Shown here: piece by piece, positions 17,232-29,513 of the stretch | Numbering within the stretch: position 1 is the stretch's first letter | How the letters are laid out: every line of letters starts with the position of its first letter | Origin: an uncultured Clostridium sp. | Lineage (GTDB): Bacteria > Bacillota > Clostridia > TANB77 > CAG-508 | Direction of reading: 5' to 3' | Length of the DNA stretch: 63,943 nt | Assembly: GCA_945877035.1 (NCBI GenBank) | Contig: CAMCQH010000006.1 | Span: forward strand, 1 to 63,943 | Position numbers and translations under genes: made by a program | The notes under the pieces: model-generated | Databases searched by the model: none | What the model saw: only the letters and a program-made list of their open reading frames with translations | Told to the model about the DNA's origin: nothing

Positions 17232-17693
17232 TTATTCACAACAGTCATCTTTTGATTCTTCAACGCTTTCATTTCTATGCCAAGGTTTTTCATCATCTAT
17301 AAAGCAATCACATTTATCATGTTTTTCACCTTTTAAGCATTTTCCTTCATGATGACATTTAGCACAAATTTTTATTTTCTTTGTTGTATTTGCCCAAATT
17401 TGAAGAGCATAATGTCTATCAGGACAAAGAGGACCAAAAACAAATTCACCTTCTTCATCTGTGAAAGTATGACCAATAGGTCTTCTTTCTTCTTTACCAC
17501 AGTCATATACAATTTCAGTTAATTTAACAACAGCATCACGTACAGGCTCTTTAAAACAGTCTTTTATAACACCATAAATAACATCTCTATTATCCTCTGG
17601 TAAAGTTATATCTAAGTCAAATTGCTTTCCTCCTGCTATAACACCATCAACATCTAATATTGGACAATAAGGTTTTTTACCTTCCATTTCCAT
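17232..17693 (-). CDS. Carboxypeptidase-regulatory-like (prealbumin fold) protein with Cys-rich tail
   Basis: A 153-residue protein. Residues 35-100 (VIYGVIKDCFKEPVRDAVVKL ... FVFGPLCPDRHYALQI, quoted in parts) match the beta-sandwich repeats called carboxypeptidase regulatory-like domains. The C-terminal third has CAKCHHEGKC and CDC motifs and ends in DDCCE, suggesting metal binding. There is no signal peptide. Spacing from AAAGGA to the first ATG is 10 nt. Role unknown. Confidence 0.6.
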   Translation of the reverse strand: MEMEGKKPYCPILDVDGVIAGGKQFDLDITLPEDNRDVIYGVIKDCFKEPVRDAVVKLTEIVYDCGKEERRPIGHTFTDEEGEFVFGPLCPDRHYALQIWANTTKKIKICAKCHHEGKCLKGEKHDKCDCFIDDEKPWHRNESVEESKDDCCE

Positions 17694-17927
17694 AATACAT
17701 ACATCCTTTCGCTTCGCTCATCATAAATTAAAACTTTTACAAAATTTTAATTTATGAATCTTTTCTTCAAACATAATGTTTGATTATTATATAATATGAA
17801 AAAAAGAGTCAAAAATTGATAAATTTTGCATTTTTTATTTAAAAGTGGTATAATATAAGTAGTTTTAAAGCAAAAAATATGGTTAGCTAGAATAGCAACC
17901 TTAGAAAAGAAAAGGAGAGACATCATT

Positions 17928-18176
17928 ATGACAAGAAGAATCATGACCAAATCAGAGTGGAGAAAAAAGCAGCAGGTGAAGAAAATTATCAGCTTGATAA
18001 TTTCTTTTATAGGAGGCATTGCACTCATATGTTCATTCTGTATGGATGGACCTGCCGCAAAGTACAACGGCCCTATATTCATGGTTAGTTTGGTATTGAC
18101 AGTTTTAGGAATCCTGAGCTTGCTTGTACTTCTGGATCAAAAGTACAAAGATTACCTGAAAGATGCCCTACAGTGA
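17928..18176 (+). CDS. Two-helix membrane protein with atypical base composition
   Basis: An 82-residue protein with a basic N-terminus and two transmembrane helices (about 19-40 and 50-70). AAGGAGAG precedes the ATG. Codon use (CAG, CTG, ATC, GTG) is much less AT-rich than its neighbours, which suggests recent transfer. A terminator overlaps its stop codon, so it is a complete single-gene unit. No family recognised. Confidence 0.65.
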   Translation: MTRRIMTKSEWRKKQQVKKIISLIISFIGGIALICSFCMDGPAAKYNGPIFMVSLVLTVLGILSLLVLLDQKYKDYLKDALQ

Positions 18177-18188
18177 AGGGCATTTTTC
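18163..18188 (+). terminator. Terminator overlapping the stop of the gene at 17928
   Basis: ATGCCCT (18163-18169) pairs with AGGGCAT (18177-18183), followed by five T. Confidence 0.85.
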
Positions 18189-18222
18189 TATTATAATAAA
18201 AATATAAAAAATGAATAAATTA

Positions 18223-18273
18223 CCACTCTTTGGCAAACAATAAAAACAAAAAATGTTTGCATGCAAGGAGTGG
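18223..18273 (+). promoter_or_regulatory. Hairpin that hides the ribosome binding site of the glucan synthase gene
   Basis: CCACTC (18223-18228) pairs with GAGTGG (18268-18273) and GCAAACA (18233-18239) with TGTTTGC (18254-18260). The AAGGAG (18265-18270) used for the TTG start at 18281 lies in the stem, so translation would be low until the hairpin opens. Confidence 0.5.
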
Positions 18274-21200
18274 AATTTTTTTGAAAGAAAATAGAAAACT
18301 AAAAATAACAGGCACAATGCTAGAAAAAGCCCAACTACAAAAACATCTAGAAAAAATAGCATCAAGTCAAAGTATAACAAGAAAATCACAAAAAGACACA
18401 TATCCAGTACCAGGGCTAATAGAAAACTTCAAAACAATAGAAGAAGTATATAACCTACTAAACGAGCACTTAAAATTAGGAATAAACATACACCCAGCAG
18501 GAGAGTGGCTACTAGACAATTTCTATATAATAGAAGAAACTGTAAAACAAATTCAAAAAGAATTACCATTAAAGAAATATATAAACTTTGTAGGAATAGC
18601 AAATGGAGAATATAAAGGATTTGCAAGAATATATGTATTAGCATCTGAAATTGTAGCATATTCAGATGACAAAATAGAAAAAGAAAATTTAAGTGACTAT
18701 TTGGAAAGTTATCAAAATAAAAAAACATTAAGCATGGATGAAATCTGGAATATAGGAATATTCTTACAAATTGCAATAATAGAAAATATCACAGAATGTT
18801 GTAGTAAAATTTATAGTAGCCAAATTCAAAAATATAGAGCTGAAAGCATTGCAGAAAAACTAATAGAAGGCAAAGATAAAAATCAATCAAAATATAAAAA
18901 TAATATAAAAAAAGTAGAAAGAAATATATTCCAAGATATGAAATATCCATTTATAGAATATATGTCATATATTTTAAAAAGATATGGAAAAAAAGCAAAC
19001 GCATACTTAAATGCTCTAGAAGAAGTGGTAGAAAAATTAGGAACTACAGTATCTGATGTAATAAAAAAAGAACATTTTGAGATAGCTGTAAACAAAGTGT
19101 TAATGGGAAATAGCATAACAAGTATAAAAGAAATACAAAGAATAAATTTTTTAGAAATATTTGAAAAAATAAATGGAGTAGAAGAAATATTAAAAAAAGA
19201 CCCTGCACAAGTATATAGCAAAATGGATTATAAAACAAAAGATTATTATAGAGGAAAAATAAAAGAAATAAGCAAAAAAACAAAAATATCAGAAATATAT
19301 ATTGCAAGAAAAATGCTAGAACTAGCAGAAGAAAATTTCGAAAAAGAAGGAGAAAACAAAAAATCTCATATAGGATATTATTTAATTGATAAAGGAATAA
19401 ATAAATTATATGATAAGCTAGAATATAATACAAAAAGGAAAGAAACGGAACAAAATAAAACAAAAATATATATCTTGTCAGTAACAATTTTAAGTATAGT
19501 ACTATCAATTTTATTAAGTTATTTTCTAAATTTAAAAATACAAAATACAGGAATTTCAATATTAAGTTTCATACTATTTTTAATACCATCAAGTGAAGTA
19601 ATAATTCAAATAATTCAATATATTTTAAATAAAACAGTTAAACCAAAATTAATTCCAAAAATAGATTTTTCAAGTGGCATAGATAAAGAAAATGCTACAT
19701 TTGTAGTTATTCCAACAGTTTTAAAAAATAAAGAAAAAGTAGCAGAAATGATGGAAAATCTAGAAAAGTACTATTTAGCAAATAAATCAGAAAATTTATA
19801 TTTTGCACTATTAGGAGACTGCTCACAAAGTAGCCTTAAGCAAGAAAAATTTGATGAAGAAGTCATTCAAGAAGGAATAAAACAAGTAGAAAAACTAAAC
19901 AAAAAATATCCAAATGAAAGCTTGCCAATTTTTAGCTTTATATATCGAGAAAGACAATGGAATGAAAAGGAAAACTGCTATTTAGGCTGGGAAAGGAAAA
20001 GGGGATTATTAAATCAATTTAATGAATATATATTACAACAAAAAAATCCATTTAAAATAAACACAATTCAAGACCACATAGAAAATGAACAAACAAAACA
20101 AATATTAAAAAATATCAAATATGTAATAACTTTGGATGCAGACACAGATTTAATTTTAAATTCTGCTCAGGAATTAGTAGGAGCTATGGCACATATCTTA
20201 AATAAACCCGTAATAGATGAACAAAAAAATATAGTAGTAGAAGGTTATGGAATAATGCAACCAAGGGTAGGAATAGAGCTAGATGTAAGCTACAAAACAT
20301 TATTTACAAAAATATTTGCAGGTGCAGGAGGTATAGACAGTTATACAAATGCAATTTCAGATATATATCAAGATAATTTCAAAGAAGGAATTTTTACAGG
20401 AAAAGGAATATATGACTTAAAAGTATTTTCAAAAGTAATGGAAAATGCCATTCCAGAAAATACAGTATTGAGCCATGATTTACTAGAAGGATGCTATTTA
20501 AGATGTGGTTTGGTATCAGATGTAATGCTAATGGATGGATACCCAACAAAATACACAAGTTTTATGAATAGGCTATCAAGATGGATTAGAGGAGACTGGC
20601 AAATAATACGATGGCTAGGACACAAAAGTCCATTAAATTTGTTATCAAAATATAAAATATTTGATAACTTAAGAAGAAGTTTATTTGAAATTTCAATATT
20701 AGTAGCATTAATATATATAAATATATCAAGAAGCGTTTTTGATATTGATATATTAGGAATTGACACATTATTGATATTGATTGAAATAACACCATATATA
20801 TTAGAATTATTCAATTATCTAATAGCAAAAAAAGATGGAGAAGAAAAACAAAAAACATTTACACCACAAATATCTGGATTAAAAGGGATATTTTTAAGAG
20901 CAATAATCTCACTTGGATGTATGCCATATAAAGCATATACTGCCTTAAAATCAATTGTAAAAACAATATACAGATTACTAATTACACATAAAAATTTATT
21001 AGAATGGACAACATCAGAAGAAGCGGAAAAACTAGGCAAGACAGACTTTATATCATATTATAAAAACATGTTTATAAATGTAATAGCAGGAATAATATCA
21101 TTTATAATTTATTCACAAGATAAAAGCATAATAGCATTATTACTAGGAATTTTATGGCTAATAGCACCTGCTATAATGTGGTATATAAGCAAAGAAAACG

Positions 21201-21620
21201 AAGAAAAGCAACCCAAAGAGATATTAACACAAAAAGAACAAGAATATGTTTTAGAAATAGGAAGAAAAACTTGGAAATTTTTTGATAAATATTTAAACCC
21301 AGAAAATAATTATTTAATGCCAGATAATTATCAAGAAGACAGAAAAAACAAAATTGTAAGAAGAACATCATCAACAAATATTGGATTATCAATGCTAGCA
21401 GTTATTTCAGCACATGACTTGGGATATATAGATTTTGACAAAGCAATAGAAACATTAAAAAATATAATTTATACAATAGATAGTCTACAAAAATGGAATG
21501 GTCATTTATATAATTGGTATAACACAGAAACAAAAGAACCACTAATTCCTAGATATATATCAACAGTTGATAGTGGGAATTTTGTAGGATATCTCTATGT
21601 TGTAAAAACTTGGCTAGAAG

Positions 21621-21713
21621 AGAAGTCAGATGTCGGAGGTCAGAAAGAAGATGTCAGAGAGAAGATGTCAGAAGATAGAAGTCCGACTTCCGACTTCCGA
21701 CCTCCGACCTCTG
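21621..21713 (+). repeat. Purine/pyrimidine inverted repeat inside the glucan synthase gene (copy 1)
   Basis: A purine-rich half built on GAAGTCAGATG/GGAGGTCAG units is followed by its pyrimidine-rich complement (CCGACTTCCGACCTCCGA). It adds about 30 Ser/Pro/Glu/Asp-rich residues in frame, between two recognisable parts of the glycoamylase-like domain. Confidence 0.75.
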
Positions 21714-24700
21714 AATTACAAATCCTAATAGAAATTGTAAAGAGGCTAATCACAAACACCGACTTTTCAAAACTATATCTAAAACAACAACAAATATTCT
21801 CAATTGGCTTCAATATAGAAGAAAACAAACTAACAAATTCATATTATGACTTATTAGCATCAGAAGCAAGACAAGCAAGCCTAATTGCAATTGCAAAAAA
21901 AGATGTGCCAGTAAAACATTGGAATTCTTTAAGTAGGACGCTAACAACACTTGGAAAATATAAAGGGCTAATATCTTGGTCTGGAACTTCATTTGAATAT
22001 TTAATGCCAAATATAAACATTCCAAAATATAAGGGAAGCCTTTTAGATGAATCTTGTAAATTTATGATTATGAGTCAAATGGAATATGCAAAAAAATTGC
22101 AAATACCATGGGGAATATCAGAAGCGGCATTTAATTTAAAAGACTTACACTCAAATTACCAATATAAAGCCTTTGGAATTCCGTGGCTTGGACTAAAAAG
22201 AGGGTTAGCAGATGAAATGGTAGTAGCGCCATATGGAAGTGTTTTAGCAATAACAGATTACCCAAAAGAAGTATATCAAAACTTAAAAAGACTTGAACAA
22301 TATGGAATGAACGGAAAATATGGATTTTATGAATCAATAGACTTCACACCAGAAAGACTGGAAAAAGGAAAAAAATCAAGTGTTGTAAAAACATATATGG
22401 CACATCATCAAGGATTAATATTGTTATCAATAAACAATTTATTCAATGATAATATTTTACAAAAAAGATTTACAAAAAATCCAGAAATAAGCGCAGTAAG
22501 CATATTATTACAAGAAAGAATGCCAGAAACTGCAATAATTACAAAGGAAAATAAAGAAAAGGTTGAAAAACTAAAATATGTAGATTATGAAGATTATATA
22601 AAAGACACATATAAAAAGGTTGATGAAAGATTAATTAGAGGAAATGTAATCAGTAATGAAGATTATCTTGTAGCAATGAACCAAAAAGGAGAAGGGGTAA
22701 GCATATACAAAAATAAATTTATCAACAGATTTAAAAGCACGGATGATTACCCACAAGGAATATTTTTTGATATAAAAAATATCAAATCGAAAAAAACATG
22801 GACTTCAAATTATAAGCCAAATAACAAATATCAAATTAGTTTTATGCCAGATAAAATAGAGCAAGAAATGGTAAATGACAATATAAAAACAAAAATAGAA
22901 ACAATAGTAGCACCAGATGAGCCTGTTGAAGTAAGACAAGTAACATTAGAAAATATAGGAAATGAAGAGGAAATACTAGAAATAACATCATATTTTGAGC
23001 CAGTACTTTCAAGGAAAGAGCAAGACTATGCGCACCCAGCATTTAATGATTTATTCTTAATGTTCGATTTTGACCATGAAACAAATAGTATAGTTGTAAA
23101 AAGGAAAAAAAGAGATGAACATGAAGAAGAAATATATATGTGTGCAAACTTATCCACACAAAATGAAATAATTGGGGATTTAGAATATGAAATTGATGAA
23201 GAAAAGTTTATTGGAAGAGGAAATATTGGGACACCACAAATGGTTAAAAACTCAAATCCATTTTCTAAAAAAATAGGATTAGTTACAGAGCCAGTAGTGG
23301 CACTAAAAAGAACAATGAAAGTAAAGCCAAACCAAAAAGCAACAATAAATTTAATAATTTCAGTAGGAGAAGATAAAGAAAAAGTAATTGAAAATATTAA
23401 AAAATATAAAACAGAAGAAAATATACAAAAAGCATTTGAATTATCAAAAGCAACAAATGAGGCGCAAAGTAGATATTTAAGAGTAAAAGGAACACAAATA
23501 AGAAATTATCAAAAAATATTATCTTATATAGTATTTGGTAATCCAACTAAAAAAATAAATTTAGATAAATTACCAAAAAGAAAATATGAACAAAGTGAAC
23601 TATGGAAATATGGAATTTCAGGAGATTTACCAATAATTTTAGTTAAGATAAAAAACATAAATGAAGCATATGTAGTAAAAGAAGTTTTAAAAGCTTATGA
23701 ATTTATAAGAACTAAAAACTTTGAAGTAGAACTTGTGATTATAGATGAAGAAAAACACAGCTATGAAAATTATGTAAGAGAAGAAATAGAAGGACTAATT
23801 TTAAACAGTCAAATGGCATATTTAAAAAATATAAGAGGCGGAATATTTGAACTTTCTAAAAACGAAATAAGCAAAGAAGATTTAGAATTACTAGAATTTG
23901 TAGCGAAAGTAATTATTGATAGTAGCAAAGGCGGATTAGAAAATGCACTTAAAGATTTAGAAGAAGAATATTTAGAAAAATATAAAAGTGTTGGAAACGA
24001 AACAGAAAATATATTAATAGAAACCGAAAATATTGATAATATAGACATTTTACAAAACACAGAAAAACTAAAATATTATAATGAATATGGAGCATTTTCA
24101 GAAGATGGAAAAGAATATCTAATAAAAGCAAACAGAGAAAATAGACTTCCAACAGTATGGTCACATATTATGGCAAACGAAAAATTTGGAACATTAGTAA
24201 CAGAAAATATGGGTGGTTATACATGGTATAAAAACTGTAGATTAAATAGACTAACCTCATGGGAAAATCAGCCAAACTATGACATTCCATCAGAAATAAT
24301 ATATCTAAAAGATTTAGAGACAAAAAGGGCTTGGTCACTTGGACTAAACCCTATGCCAGACGACAAAAATTATAATGTCGTTTACGGATTTGGATATACA
24401 AAATATATTCACAAAAGTGATGAAATAGAACAAGAATTAGAAATGTTTGTACCAAAAGAAGATAGTGTTAAAATAGGAATTTTAAAACTTAAAAATATGA
24501 GTTTAAGCAGAAAAAAACTAAAAATATTATATTATATGAAGCCAGTATTAGGAGAAGATGAATTAAAAACTGATGGTTATATAAATCTAAATTATGACAA
24601 AAACAATAATATAATTTGTGCCCAAAATCTATACAATAGTGATTTCAAAAATGATGTTATTTATGTATCAAATAGTGAAAAAATAAAAAACTATACAGGA

Positions 24701-25609
24701 GATAAAAAATTCTTTTTAGGAAGCGGAAATCTGTCAAATCCAGACGCAATAAGAAAACCAAATCTAAATAATGAAAATAGTTTAGGTAAAAAGCCATGTA
24801 TAGCATATGAAATTGAAGTAGAACTTGAAAGTTTATCAGAAAAAGAAATTATATTTATGCTAGGAGCGGAAGAATCAATTATTGATAGTAAAAATATAGC
24901 TTATAAATATAGTAAAATTCAAAATTGTAAACAAGAATTAGAAAATGTAAAGAACTACTGGAGAAACTTGCTAGGAAGACTGCAAGTATATACACCATTA
25001 GAATCAATGAATATTATTTTAAACGGATGGGATATTTACCAAACAATACAAAGTAGATTACTTGCAAAAACAGGATATTATCAATCAGGAGGAGCATATG
25101 GATTTAGAGACCAATTACAAGATACTTTAGGATTAAAATATATAAATCCAGAAATTCTAAAAAATCAAATTATAAAACACAGTAAACATCAATTTTTAGA
25201 AGGAGATGTAGAACACTGGTGGCACGAAGAAACTGGAAGAGGAATAAGAACAAAATTCTCAGATGACTTGTTGTGGCTTGTATATCTAACTTGCGAATAT
25301 ATCGAATTTACAGGAGATTATTCAATATTAGAAGAAAAAACACCATATTTAACAGGTGAAGTTTTAAAAGAAAATGAAGATGAAAGGTATGATAAATTTG
25401 ATTTTACAAAAGAAGAAGGAACAATATATGAACATTGTATAAAAGCAATAGAAAGAAGCTTAAACTTTGGAGAAAACGGCTTGCCTAAAATAGGAAGCGG
25501 AGACTGGAACGATGGCTTTAGCAAAGTTGGACCTAAGGGAAGAGGAGAGAGTGTATGGCTAGGATTTTTCTTGTATAATATACTTGATAGATTTATAAAG
25601 ATAATTAGA

Positions 25610-25701
25610 GAAGTAGAGATTAGAGGTAAGATGTTAGAAGTCCAACCTCCAACATCTAATCTCCAACTTCCAACCTCTAACTTCCAACCTCTAACCTCCA
25701 A
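25610..25701 (+). repeat. Purine/pyrimidine inverted repeat inside the glucan synthase gene (copy 2)
   Basis: GAAGTAGAGATTAGAGG-type units are followed by CCAACCTCCAACATCTAATC-type units. It is in frame and encodes a repeated PPTSNLQLPTSNFQPLTS segment in the GH94 catalytic domain. Confidence 0.75.
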
Positions 25702-26040
25702 AATAGAAAAATATGAATCGATAATGCAACAATTAAAAAAAGCACTAAACTCCAATGGCTGGGATGGCAGATGGTTTAAAAGAGCATTTATGGATGATGG
25801 AAATACACTTGGAAGCATGGCAAATGATGAATGTAGAATAGACAGCATTGCACAAAGTTGGAGCACAATATCAAATGCAGGAGATAATGATAAAAAATAT
25901 ATATCAATGGAAAGCTTGGAAAATCACTTAATAGATAGAGAAAATGGAATAATAAAATTATTAGATCCACCATTTGAAAAAGGAAAGTTAGAGCCAGGAT
26001 ATATAAAATCATATTTACCAGGTGTAAGAGAAAATGGAGG

Positions 26041-26054
26041 ACAATACACACATG
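26041..26054 (+). repeat. attL core
   Basis: ACAATACACACATG, identical to 37775-37788 and lying exactly where the host reading frame is broken. Confidence 0.9.
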
Positions 26055-26136
26055 TGTGTTGTGCTTATGGACAGTTTTATAAAATATTGATACTCTTAAA
26101 ATACATATTTAAAAATTAAATTATTAAAAGTACACT

Positions 26137-26244
26137 GAATATTTTTTCCGTAACGGAAAAAATATTCAACGAAAGTATTGAAAAAAAGTTTGAATTGTAA
26201 TATAATAGTATTGAATAAAAAATCCGTAAACGAAAAAAATATTC
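26137..26244. promoter_or_regulatory. Promoter of the ATPase gene flanked by two operator-like palindromes
   Basis: TTGAAA (26178-26183), a 17-bp spacer and TATAAT (26201-26206) form a promoter. Upstream is a perfect palindrome with 14-bp arms, GAATATTTTTTCCG-TAA-CGGAAAAAATATTC (26137-26167, given as two arms). A degenerate copy with the same outer arms is at 26213-26244, overlapping the ribosome binding site. Confidence 0.65.
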
Positions 26245-26260
26245 AATGAGGAGGCTGGCT

Positions 26261-27502
26261 ATGAAAGAAATAAAAAGAGATGTATATCTAAATAAAATTA
26301 TTGAGAAAAGAGAAAATGGTTTAATAAAAATAATTACAGGTATAAGAAGATGCGGAAAATCATATTTATTAGATCCATTATTTAAAAATTATTTACTTGA
26401 AAGTGGAGTTAAGGAAGACCATATAATAAAATTAGACTTAGATGAAAGAAAAAATAATAAATTTTTAGACCCAGACCAATTAGATCAATACATTAGAGAT
26501 TTGATTAAAGATAATGACCAATATTTTTTGATATTAGATGAAATACAAAAAGTTGAAGATTTTGAATCAGTGCTTAATGGCTTTTTACATATTCGTAATT
26601 TAGATGTATATGTAACAGGAAGTAACTCCAAGTTTTTGTCTTCAGATATAATAACTGAATTTAGAGGCAGAGGAGATGAAGTAAGAATACATCCACTTAG
26701 TTTTAGTGAATTTTATTCGGCTTTTAATGGAACTAAAGAAGAAGCATGGGAACAATATATTGTATATGGTGGATTACCTAGAATACTTTCATTTAAAAAA
26801 GAAGTAGAAAAAAGTGAATATTTAAAAAATTTATTTGAGAAAACATATTTAGACGATATTGTTGAAAGAAATAATGTTCAAAGAGTAGATGTATTAGATG
26901 CAGTTGTTAATATTTTAGCATCATCTATTGGATCATTAACTAATCCTAACAAACTATCAAATACTTTTGAAAGTAGTGGATTTAAAGATGTTTCGGTAAA
27001 TACAATAACATCATATATTAATTATTTACAAGACTCATTTTTAATAGAAAAAGCTACGAGATATGATGTTAAGGGAAAAAAATATATTCAGACACCGTAC
27101 AAATTTTATTTTTCAGATATTGGTTTAAGAAATTGTAGATTGAATTTTAGGCAACAAGAAGAAACTCATATAATGGAAAATATAATTTTTAATGAATTAT
27201 TATATAGAGGATATAATGTTGATGTAGGCGTTGTAGAAATTCGTGAAGGGGATGATAAAAAACAAGTTGAAGTAGATTTTGTGTGCAATCAATATAATAA
27301 AAGGTATTATATTCAATCAGCATTGAGTCTTCCTACACGAGAAAAAACAATACAAGAAGAAAGACCACTAATGAATATACCTGATAATTTTAAAAAAATT
27401 ATTGTTGTTAAAGATGATATTAAATCATGGATTTCAGAAGAAGGAATATCAATAGTGGGATTAAAAGAATTTTTGTTAAATCCTAATAGCATGGATTTAT
27501 AG
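26261..27502 (+). CDS. ATP-binding protein of the AAA/DUF4143 family
   Basis: A 413-residue protein. Walker A is TGIRRCGKSYLL (about 26-37), Walker B YFLILDEIQKVEDFE, then the sensor VTGSNSKFLSS and a C-terminal DUF4143-type domain with a nuclease-like EVDFVCNQ segment. The family is common in accessory regions of anaerobes and has no agreed role. GAGGAGG lies 6 nt before the ATG at 26261; the ATG at 26246 overlaps that site. First gene inside the element, under its own promoter. Confidence 0.8.
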   Translation: MKEIKRDVYLNKIIEKRENGLIKIITGIRRCGKSYLLDPLFKNYLLESGVKEDHIIKLDLDERKNNKFLDPDQLDQYIRDLIKDNDQYFLILDEIQKVEDFESVLNGFLHIRNLDVYVTGSNSKFLSSDIITEFRGRGDEVRIHPLSFSEFYSAFNGTKEEAWEQYIVYGGLPRILSFKKEVEKSEYLKNLFEKTYLDDIVERNNVQRVDVLDAVVNILASSIGSLTNPNKLSNTFESSGFKDVSVNTITSYINYLQDSFLIEKATRYDVKGKKYIQTPYKFYFSDIGLRNCRLNFRQQEETHIMENIIFNELLYRGYNVDVGVVEIREGDDKKQVEVDFVCNQYNKRYYIQSALSLPTREKTIQEERPLMNIPDNFKKIIVVKDDIKSWISEEGISIVGLKEFLLNPNSMDL

Positions 27503-27534
27503 AAATATATATAGTATGAAATGGAGTGAAAACT

Positions 27535-29091
27535 TTGGAAATAAAAGAAATAGTAAAAGAATTAGAATATTATAACGAAGAATTGCCAAAGGAAGCATTA
27601 GAAAAAGCTATAGAATACAAAGAAGAGATGATTCCTGAATTACTTAAGATGCTTGAATATACAAAAGAAAATTTAGAAAATATCTTTAATGAAAAAGATG
27701 AATTTTATGGATATATTTATGCTTTTTTCTTATTAGCAGAGTTTAGAGAAAAAAGAGCATTTTCATATTTAATAGATTTAATAAATAAAGGTGAAGAATA
27801 TGTTGAATATATAATAGGGGACGATTATCCAGATTATTTGCATAGATTACTTGCAAGTTGTTATAATGGAGATGATGAAGCTCTATTTTCTATAATTGAA
27901 AATAAACAAAATAGCGAATTTATAAGAAGTAGTGTATTACAAACTTTTGCAATTTTATATTTGAATAATATTAAAAGCAGAGACTTTATTGTAAAGTACT
28001 TTAAAAAATTGCTTAATGAAAAAGAAGAAAATGATAATTCAGATTTATATGAAGAAATACTTAGAGAAGTAACAGATTTAAAATTAAAAGAATTAAAAAA
28101 TGATATTGAAAATTTATATTCTTTGATTGAAAACGAAGAAGAAAAGCAAGAATTAAAAGAAAGAATAGATGAAGATACTGAAATAAATAAGAATATATAT
28201 CCGATTAAACATTTTTACGAATATATATATAATGCTATAGAGATAATGGATGAGTGGGAATGTTTTTGCTATAAAGAAGATGAAGAATTTGAAGAATCGG
28301 ATGATTATAAAATATGTGATTATATAATTTTTAAAAGAGATGAAAATTGGATAGAAAAGAAAATAAATATAGGAAGAAATGATTTATGCTATTGTGGAAG
28401 TGGAAAAAAATATAAAAAATGTTGTATAAATAAAAAAAGTGACTTATTAAGAAAACAATTAAATTCTATTGATGAACATGTATGTAAAGCAACATGGTTA
28501 TATAACAAGGGTAAAAGCAAAAAAGCAAGTAGATTATATAGAATTGCATGGTTTGATGTTCAAGAAATATGCAAAGCATATAGTATAAAGAGTATTGATG
28601 AATATGATGATACATATAAAGGATATGATTGTTTATTAAATTGGATTCAGGATTATGATAGTATACTAGAAATGAGCAATGAAGAAGAAAAATTATATGA
28701 AAGAATTGAATTATGGAATAAAATAGAGGAAATCTTTGATATAAATGATGAAGAAAATGTATATTGGAGAGAAAGGGCAATCAGAGAAAAAGCAAATACT
28801 GAATTTAGATTAGGTAATGAAGAAAAAGCAACAAAAATAATTGAAGATTATTTGAAAGCAAAACCAGAATGGACATGGGGATATATAGAAATGGCAGACT
28901 GGTATAATTTTAAAAGAGACAAAAAACACTATAATTTAGAAAAGGCAAAAGAAATATTATTAAGGGCAGAGAATATAAAAGGAATAGAAGAAGTAGATGC
29001 TGTTTTAGAAAGATTATGGGATATTTATAAAGAATTAAATGATAAAGATAATGTTAAAATATATGCTATAAAAATGAATATGGAAGAATAA
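27535..29091 (+). CDS. SEC-C motif protein with HEAT-like and TPR-like helices
   Basis: A 518-residue soluble, very acidic protein. The first 200 residues are helical repeats of the DUF1186 type. A zinc-binding SEC-C motif follows (GRNDLCYCGSGKKYKKCC, about residues 280-297), then TPR-like helices. SEC-C motifs also form the C-terminus of SecA, but alone they mark various cargo proteins. The TTG at 27535 has GGAG 8 nt upstream; the GTG at 27526 overlaps it. Followed by a UPF0158 gene 20 bp later. Confidence 0.7.
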   Translation: MEIKEIVKELEYYNEELPKEALEKAIEYKEEMIPELLKMLEYTKENLENIFNEKDEFYGYIYAFFLLAEFREKRAFSYLIDLINKGEEYVEYIIGDDYPDYLHRLLASCYNGDDEALFSIIENKQNSEFIRSSVLQTFAILYLNNIKSRDFIVKYFKKLLNEKEENDNSDLYEEILREVTDLKLKELKNDIENLYSLIENEEEKQELKERIDEDTEINKNIYPIKHFYEYIYNAIEIMDEWECFCYKEDEEFEESDDYKICDYIIFKRDENWIEKKINIGRNDLCYCGSGKKYKKCCINKKSDLLRKQLNSIDEHVCKATWLYNKGKSKKASRLYRIAWFDVQEICKAYSIKSIDEYDDTYKGYDCLLNWIQDYDSILEMSNEEEKLYERIELWNKIEEIFDINDEENVYWRERAIREKANTEFRLGNEEKATKIIEDYLKAKPEWTWGYIEMADWYNFKRDKKHYNLEKAKEILLRAENIKGIEEVDAVLERLWDIYKELNDKDNVKIYAIKMNMEE

Positions 29092-29111
29092 GAATTTAAG
29101 GAGTAAATATC

Positions 29112-29513
29112 ATGATAAAGTTAGACAAAATAATAGATGGATTAGAAATGGTAGATAACATTACAGATTGTTATTATAATCCAGAAAAAGACGAAATATT
29201 TCTATCAAACATAGGAGAATATGAAGAATTAACAGAAGATGAAATAGACGAATTATTTGAGAAATCAATAATACTTCCAACACAATATGAAATAAATGAA
29301 TATCAAATTATGGTTGATTTTATAGAAACAATAGATAATCTAGAAATAAAGAATAATTTACAAAGATTAATACAAGGAAAAGGAGCTTTTAAAAGATTCA
29401 AGGACTGTTGTTTTGAAATGAATATAATTCAAGAGTGGTATAATTATAGAGATAAAAGATATAAAGAAATAGCAATTGAGTGGTGTGAACAAAATGATTT
29501 AAAATATAAGTAA
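29112..29513 (+). CDS. UPF0158 family protein
   Basis: A 133-residue acidic protein. The pattern from LDKIIDGLEMVDN through YEINEYQIMVDFIE to GKGAFKRFKD and WYNYRD matches the UPF0158 family of unknown function. TAAGGAG lies before the ATG and the gene follows the SEC-C gene, with which it is probably co-transcribed. It closes the first transcription unit of the element; an imperfect hairpin (AAATGTG...CACATTT) follows. Confidence 0.75.
   Translation: MIKLDKIIDGLEMVDNITDCYYNPEKDEIFLSNIGEYEELTEDEIDELFEKSIILPTQYEINEYQIMVDFIETIDNLEIKNNLQRLIQGKGAFKRFKDCCFEMNIIQEWYNYRDKRYKEIAIEWCEQNDLKYK

Larger units (their letters stand above)
18281..26119 (+). pseudogene. Cyclic beta-1,2-glucan synthase-like protein (GT84/GH94), 5' part of a gene split by a mobile element
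   Basis: AAGGAG sits 10 nt before a TTG start at 18281, giving LKENRKLKITGTMLEKAQ; the ATG at 18230 lies inside a hairpin without a site. The native part runs to 26053, after which about 21 codons come from the element. Order: N-terminal region, two membrane helices (about 395-450), GT84 glycosyltransferase with TLDADTDL (about 613) and RWIRGDWQ (about 766), more membrane helices, a glycoamylase-like domain (about 990-1400), then GH94 phosphorylase modules with GSGDWNDG (about 2405) as the acid-base region. The protein stops at ENGGQYTH. The missing end is at 37788-38261. Intact length would be about 2750 residues, normal for NdvB/Cgs. Activity of the truncated form is doubtful. Confidence 0.9.

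Noticed and set aside
18230-18280. ATG start of the glucan synthase at 18230
   Set aside because: It lies inside a hairpin with no ribosome binding site; AAGGAG is correctly spaced for the TTG at 18281.
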